A stretch of 55,746 bases of DNA from Scytonema sp. UIC 10036 (GTDB taxonomy: Bacteria > Cyanobacteriota > Cyanobacteriia > Cyanobacteriales > Nostocaceae): contig NZ_WJFC01000080.1 in assembly GCF_009725235.1 (NCBI RefSeq), forward strand, positions 1 through 55,746. Direction: 5' to 3'. The position numbers and the translations under genes are program-made. A model generated the notes under the pieces. It was given only the letters and a program-made list of their open reading frames with translations, was not told the origin of the DNA and ran no database searches. Below are positions 53,740 through 55,746 of the stretch, one piece after another. How positions within the stretch are numbered: position 1 is the stretch's first letter; each line of letters opens with the position of its first letter.

Positions 53740-54651
53740 ATGAGCTTTTCTAATTCGGATAAAACAACAGAGTTTTATCATGGATTATCATCTAAACAAT
53801 CACAACAACTGTTAACTCAAGAAAAAGACTTTGACTATGCTGTTCTCAGCCCACAAGTCCGAATTCTTGTCCAAAGTAAAACCTCTGAACTGAAGAGTTT
53901 AATGCGTCGGAGTGCTCAAGATCTAATTGATATTGGGCAAAAGTTAACCGAAGTAAAAGAACAGTTAGGTCACGGAAATTTCGGTGTTTGGCTAAAAGCC
54001 GAGTTTGATTGGAGTGTAAGAACAGCAGGTAGATTTATGCAAGTAGCTACTCAATTTAAATCTGCTGAACTGGCAAATTTAAACATTGCTGTTTCAGCCC
54101 TTTATCTTTTGGCAGAACCATCTACCCCTCAAAAAGCTCGTCAACAAGCCTTAGAACTTGCTAAAAAAGGTGAGAACATCACCTTCAACAAGGCTAAGGC
54201 AATTGTCAAGGCTAAGGAAGGCAATTCATTTACTCCATCACAGCCATGCCAATCTCAAAACACTCATTCTCAACTAGAACCAAAAGATGAAGCTAATTCA
54301 GCGACAATAGAATGGGAAAAGAGATTAGAGCAGAAAGCTATTGAAAAAATTGACTCGGTTCCCAAACAATACTTAGAAGTTCCGGCCCAATTACAGCCTG
54401 AGCACAGCAATCATGTACGTGTCCTTAATATTGAACATCAAAACCCAAAGTTAGTCACAAATATAGCTCAGACTTTTGAACTGACCTATGCTGGTGTCCG
54501 TATTAATGTTGAAGGGAACCCAGAAGCATTGACTATCTTATTTGAACAAATGCAGAAAAATTCTGCTTTTACAGAGAAAGTTCTACAAGAGGCCAAATTA
54601 ATGGCTGCAAATAAGCAGCAACTTGGGTTACTACTTATGCACAATACGTAA
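53740..54651 (+). CDS. DUF3102-type protein
   Basis: 303 aa. Residues 30-150 have the DUF3102-like pattern (SELKSLMRRSAQDLIDIGQKL, LGHGNFGVWLKAEFDWS, TAGRFMQVA) found in many cyanobacterial and plasmid/phage-associated proteins, of unknown function and possibly DNA-related. A polar Ser/Gln-rich linker follows, then a C-terminal segment (TYAGVRINVEGNPEALTILF). GGAGG sits 9 bp before the ATG, a strong ribosome site. The C-terminal 60% is duplicated as the pseudogene at 40272. No partner function is evident; the downstream cupin is 78 bp away. Confidence 0.65.
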   Translation: MSFSNSDKTTEFYHGLSSKQSQQLLTQEKDFDYAVLSPQVRILVQSKTSELKSLMRRSAQDLIDIGQKLTEVKEQLGHGNFGVWLKAEFDWSVRTAGRFMQVATQFKSAELANLNIAVSALYLLAEPSTPQKARQQALELAKKGENITFNKAKAIVKAKEGNSFTPSQPCQSQNTHSQLEPKDEANSATIEWEKRLEQKAIEKIDSVPKQYLEVPAQLQPEHSNHVRVLNIEHQNPKLVTNIAQTFELTYAGVRINVEGNPEALTILFEQMQKNSAFTEKVLQEAKLMAANKQQLGLLLMHNT

Positions 54652-54729
54652 GTCCTATAGGTTTGATTTGGGCTTAATTTTTGTTTAAGTCCCGTTAGTG
54701 CAACGTTTTTCTAATAATGGAGACTGAAT

Positions 54730-55101
54730 ATGAGTACTCAACTTCCATACACCATTAACACTGAGGTAAAATTTGGCTTCCTAAATCTTATTGATGTCCA
54801 AAAGCTACAGGAAGAATGCAAAGAAGATTGGTTTAATCAAACGTTATGCCAGGTCAATGATTGTGTTGTACGGCTTGGCATTGTGAAGGGTGAATTTCAC
54901 TGGCATAAGCATGATAACGAGGACGAGTTTTTTTATGTAGTCGATGGTCGGCTCATCATTGATTTGGAAAATCAAACCGTCGAGCTTGCTCCCAAACAAG
55001 GATTTACAGTTCCGAAAGGCGTACTGCATCGAACTAGAGCACCAGAGCGAACAGCAATGCTGATGATTGAAGGGAGCACAGTCGTCCCAACTGGAGATTG
55101 A
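54730..55101 (+). CDS. Small cupin-domain protein
   Basis: 123 aa, a single cupin barrel. Motif 1 is visible as HWHKHDNEDEFFYVVDG (His, His and Glu metal ligands) and motif 2 as PKGVLHRTRAP (His). This is the general type found in small metal-dependent isomerases, dioxygenases or sugar-binding proteins, and the substrate cannot be told. A broken inverted copy lies at 41465-41836, so the intact gene may be the functional survivor. A strong bidirectional hairpin follows. Confidence 0.8.
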   Translation: MSTQLPYTINTEVKFGFLNLIDVQKLQEECKEDWFNQTLCQVNDCVVRLGIVKGEFHWHKHDNEDEFFYVVDGRLIIDLENQTVELAPKQGFTVPKGVLHRTRAPERTAMLMIEGSTVVPTGD

Positions 55102-55153
55102 ATTGGAGAGCAAAACCCAGTTTTCTCACAAATTCTGAAAAACCGGGAGTAAA

Positions 55154-55192
55154 AACTGCTGAAATGTTTATTTATTAAGGATTTCAGCAGTT
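55154..55192. terminator. Bidirectional terminator-like hairpin
   Basis: A perfect 12-bp inverted repeat AACTGCTGAAAT/ATTTCAGCAGTT with a 15-base AT-rich loop, between the convergent cupin gene (+) and antiporter gene (-). Placement suggests shared termination. T-runs after the stem are short. Confidence 0.5.
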
Positions 55193-55256
55193 ATACTAGT
55201 ACACACTTCCCGAATAGTTTCTAGAGACTAAACTGCACCGGCTCCCTGATTTTACA

Positions 55257-55746
55257 CTACCCCAGAAGAACAAAACCTTTGGCTAAAACATATCTAAACC
55301 AAACTCCTGCTAACAAAGATGTGACTATTGCTGTAAGCACAATGGTTACAAAGAAAGTTTCATTTACAATTCTAAGATCATATGCGATATTCGCTAGAAT
55401 AATTCCAGGACCACCTTTTGTAGTCATTGCAACGCTTAAATTTAGGCTACTCAACCAATCTTTTCGTAAAATCTTTGCTGCAATTATAGTTCCAATAAAT
55501 TGAAAAATTGTTGTAAATAATATAAAAAATGAAGTGAATGGAATATCGAAGTGATAAATTAAGTTAAGTTTTAATCCAACAATCCCAAAATATACTGGAA
55601 TAAAGAAAGATAGAGATATATCTTTGATATAATTTTTTTCTCTATCAAACAACTCCGGAGGCATAACTCCAATTAATATACCTGACACTAATGCTCCAAA
55701 TATTATATTTATACTAAAAAATCTAGCAATATCAGAAAATAAAAAT
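55257..55746 (-). CDS. Cation:proton antiporter (CPA2/Kef type), C-terminal part, runs off window
   Basis: At least 163 aa read open to the window edge (FSDIARFFSINIIFGALVSG upstream of the GTG at 55688), so the true start lies outside. Four or more hydrophobic segments are visible. The motif LFDREKNYIKDISLSFFIPVYFGIVGLKL, split here as LFDREKNY and PVYFGIVGLKL, and the TTKGGPGIILA region are typical of Na+/H+ exchanger (CPA2) domains. It would exchange Na+ or K+ for protons across the membrane. The protein ends shortly after the last membrane segment with no TrkA-type regulatory domain. It is unrelated to the neighbouring biosynthetic genes. Confidence 0.8.
   Translation of the reverse strand, partial: FLFSDIARFFSINIIFGALVSGILIGVMPPELFDREKNYIKDISLSFFIPVYFGIVGLKLNLIYHFDIPFTSFFILFTTIFQFIGTIIAAKILRKDWLSSLNLSVAMTTKGGPGIILANIAYDLRIVNETFFVTIVLTAIVTSLLAGVWFRYVLAKGFVLLG

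Noticed and set aside
55279..55503. Plus-strand 74-aa ORF opposite the antiporter
   Set aside because: Antisense shadow of a recognisable membrane transporter.

Overview
The window looks like a chromosomal segment of a filamentous, probably heterocystous (Nostoc-like) cyanobacterium. It is rich in the HIP1 octamer GCGATCGC, carries heptanucleotide tandem repeats (AATTATG, TAGCCAT, CAAAATC types) and several MITE families, and encodes three peptide pathways typical of bloom and symbiotic cyanobacteria. The taxonomic call is inference from composition and gene content.

Layout. (1) 1-950: a decaying coiled-coil gene and MITEs. (2) 1115-5843, minus strand: a microviridin (graspetide) operon. It has the precursor mdnA (5843-5646), the lactam-forming ATP-grasp ligase mdnB, the lactone-forming ligase mdnC and an SbmA/BacA-type ABC exporter. 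No GNAT acetyltransferase is present. (3) 5844-16340: a three-unit tandem duplication with complementary deletions. The inferred ancestral unit was [repeat-rich upstream region]-[LamG-patatin lipase]-[hphB]-[hphCD]-[glycine-zipper membrane protein]. Unit 1 keeps lipase and membrane protein plus a 65-bp hphB scar, unit 2 keeps only the lipase, and unit 3 keeps hphB, hphCD and the membrane protein plus a short lipase 3' scar. (4) 16549-38871: a four-gene NRPS line whose module order is that of anabaenopeptin synthetase (AptA-D): A-PCP-C-A-PCP-E / C-A-PCP / C-A-PCP-C-A-MT-PCP / C-A-PCP-TE. hphA follows at 39022. Together hphA, hphB and hphCD should supply homophenylalanine or homotyrosine. Pocket residues read by eye suggest (Ile/Val)-CO-[D-Lys-(Ile/Val)-Hph/Hty-NMeAla-Phe].

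(5) 40200-55100: a rearranged segment. A 3020-aa A-KR-ACP-KS-AT-KR-ACP protein (AerA-like loader plus one PKS module) is followed, with an ATGA overlap, by a 51-codon stub that is only the docking domain of a lost synthetase. Then come the methionine-salvage genes mtnD and mtnB. This block is flanked by duplicated DUF3102 and cupin sequences (left copies broken, right copies intact) and by IS4-type remnants. (6) 55257-55746: the C-terminal part of a CPA2-type cation/proton antiporter that runs off the window.

How the genes work together. Microviridins inhibit serine endoproteases and anabaenopeptins inhibit carboxypeptidases. The broken AerA-like line may be the remnant of an aeruginosin-like inhibitor. 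The region therefore reads as a protease-inhibitor island. Its least explained component is the LamG-patatin plus glycine-zipper protein pair, which was ancestrally interleaved with the hph genes and is the best candidate here for an undescribed system.
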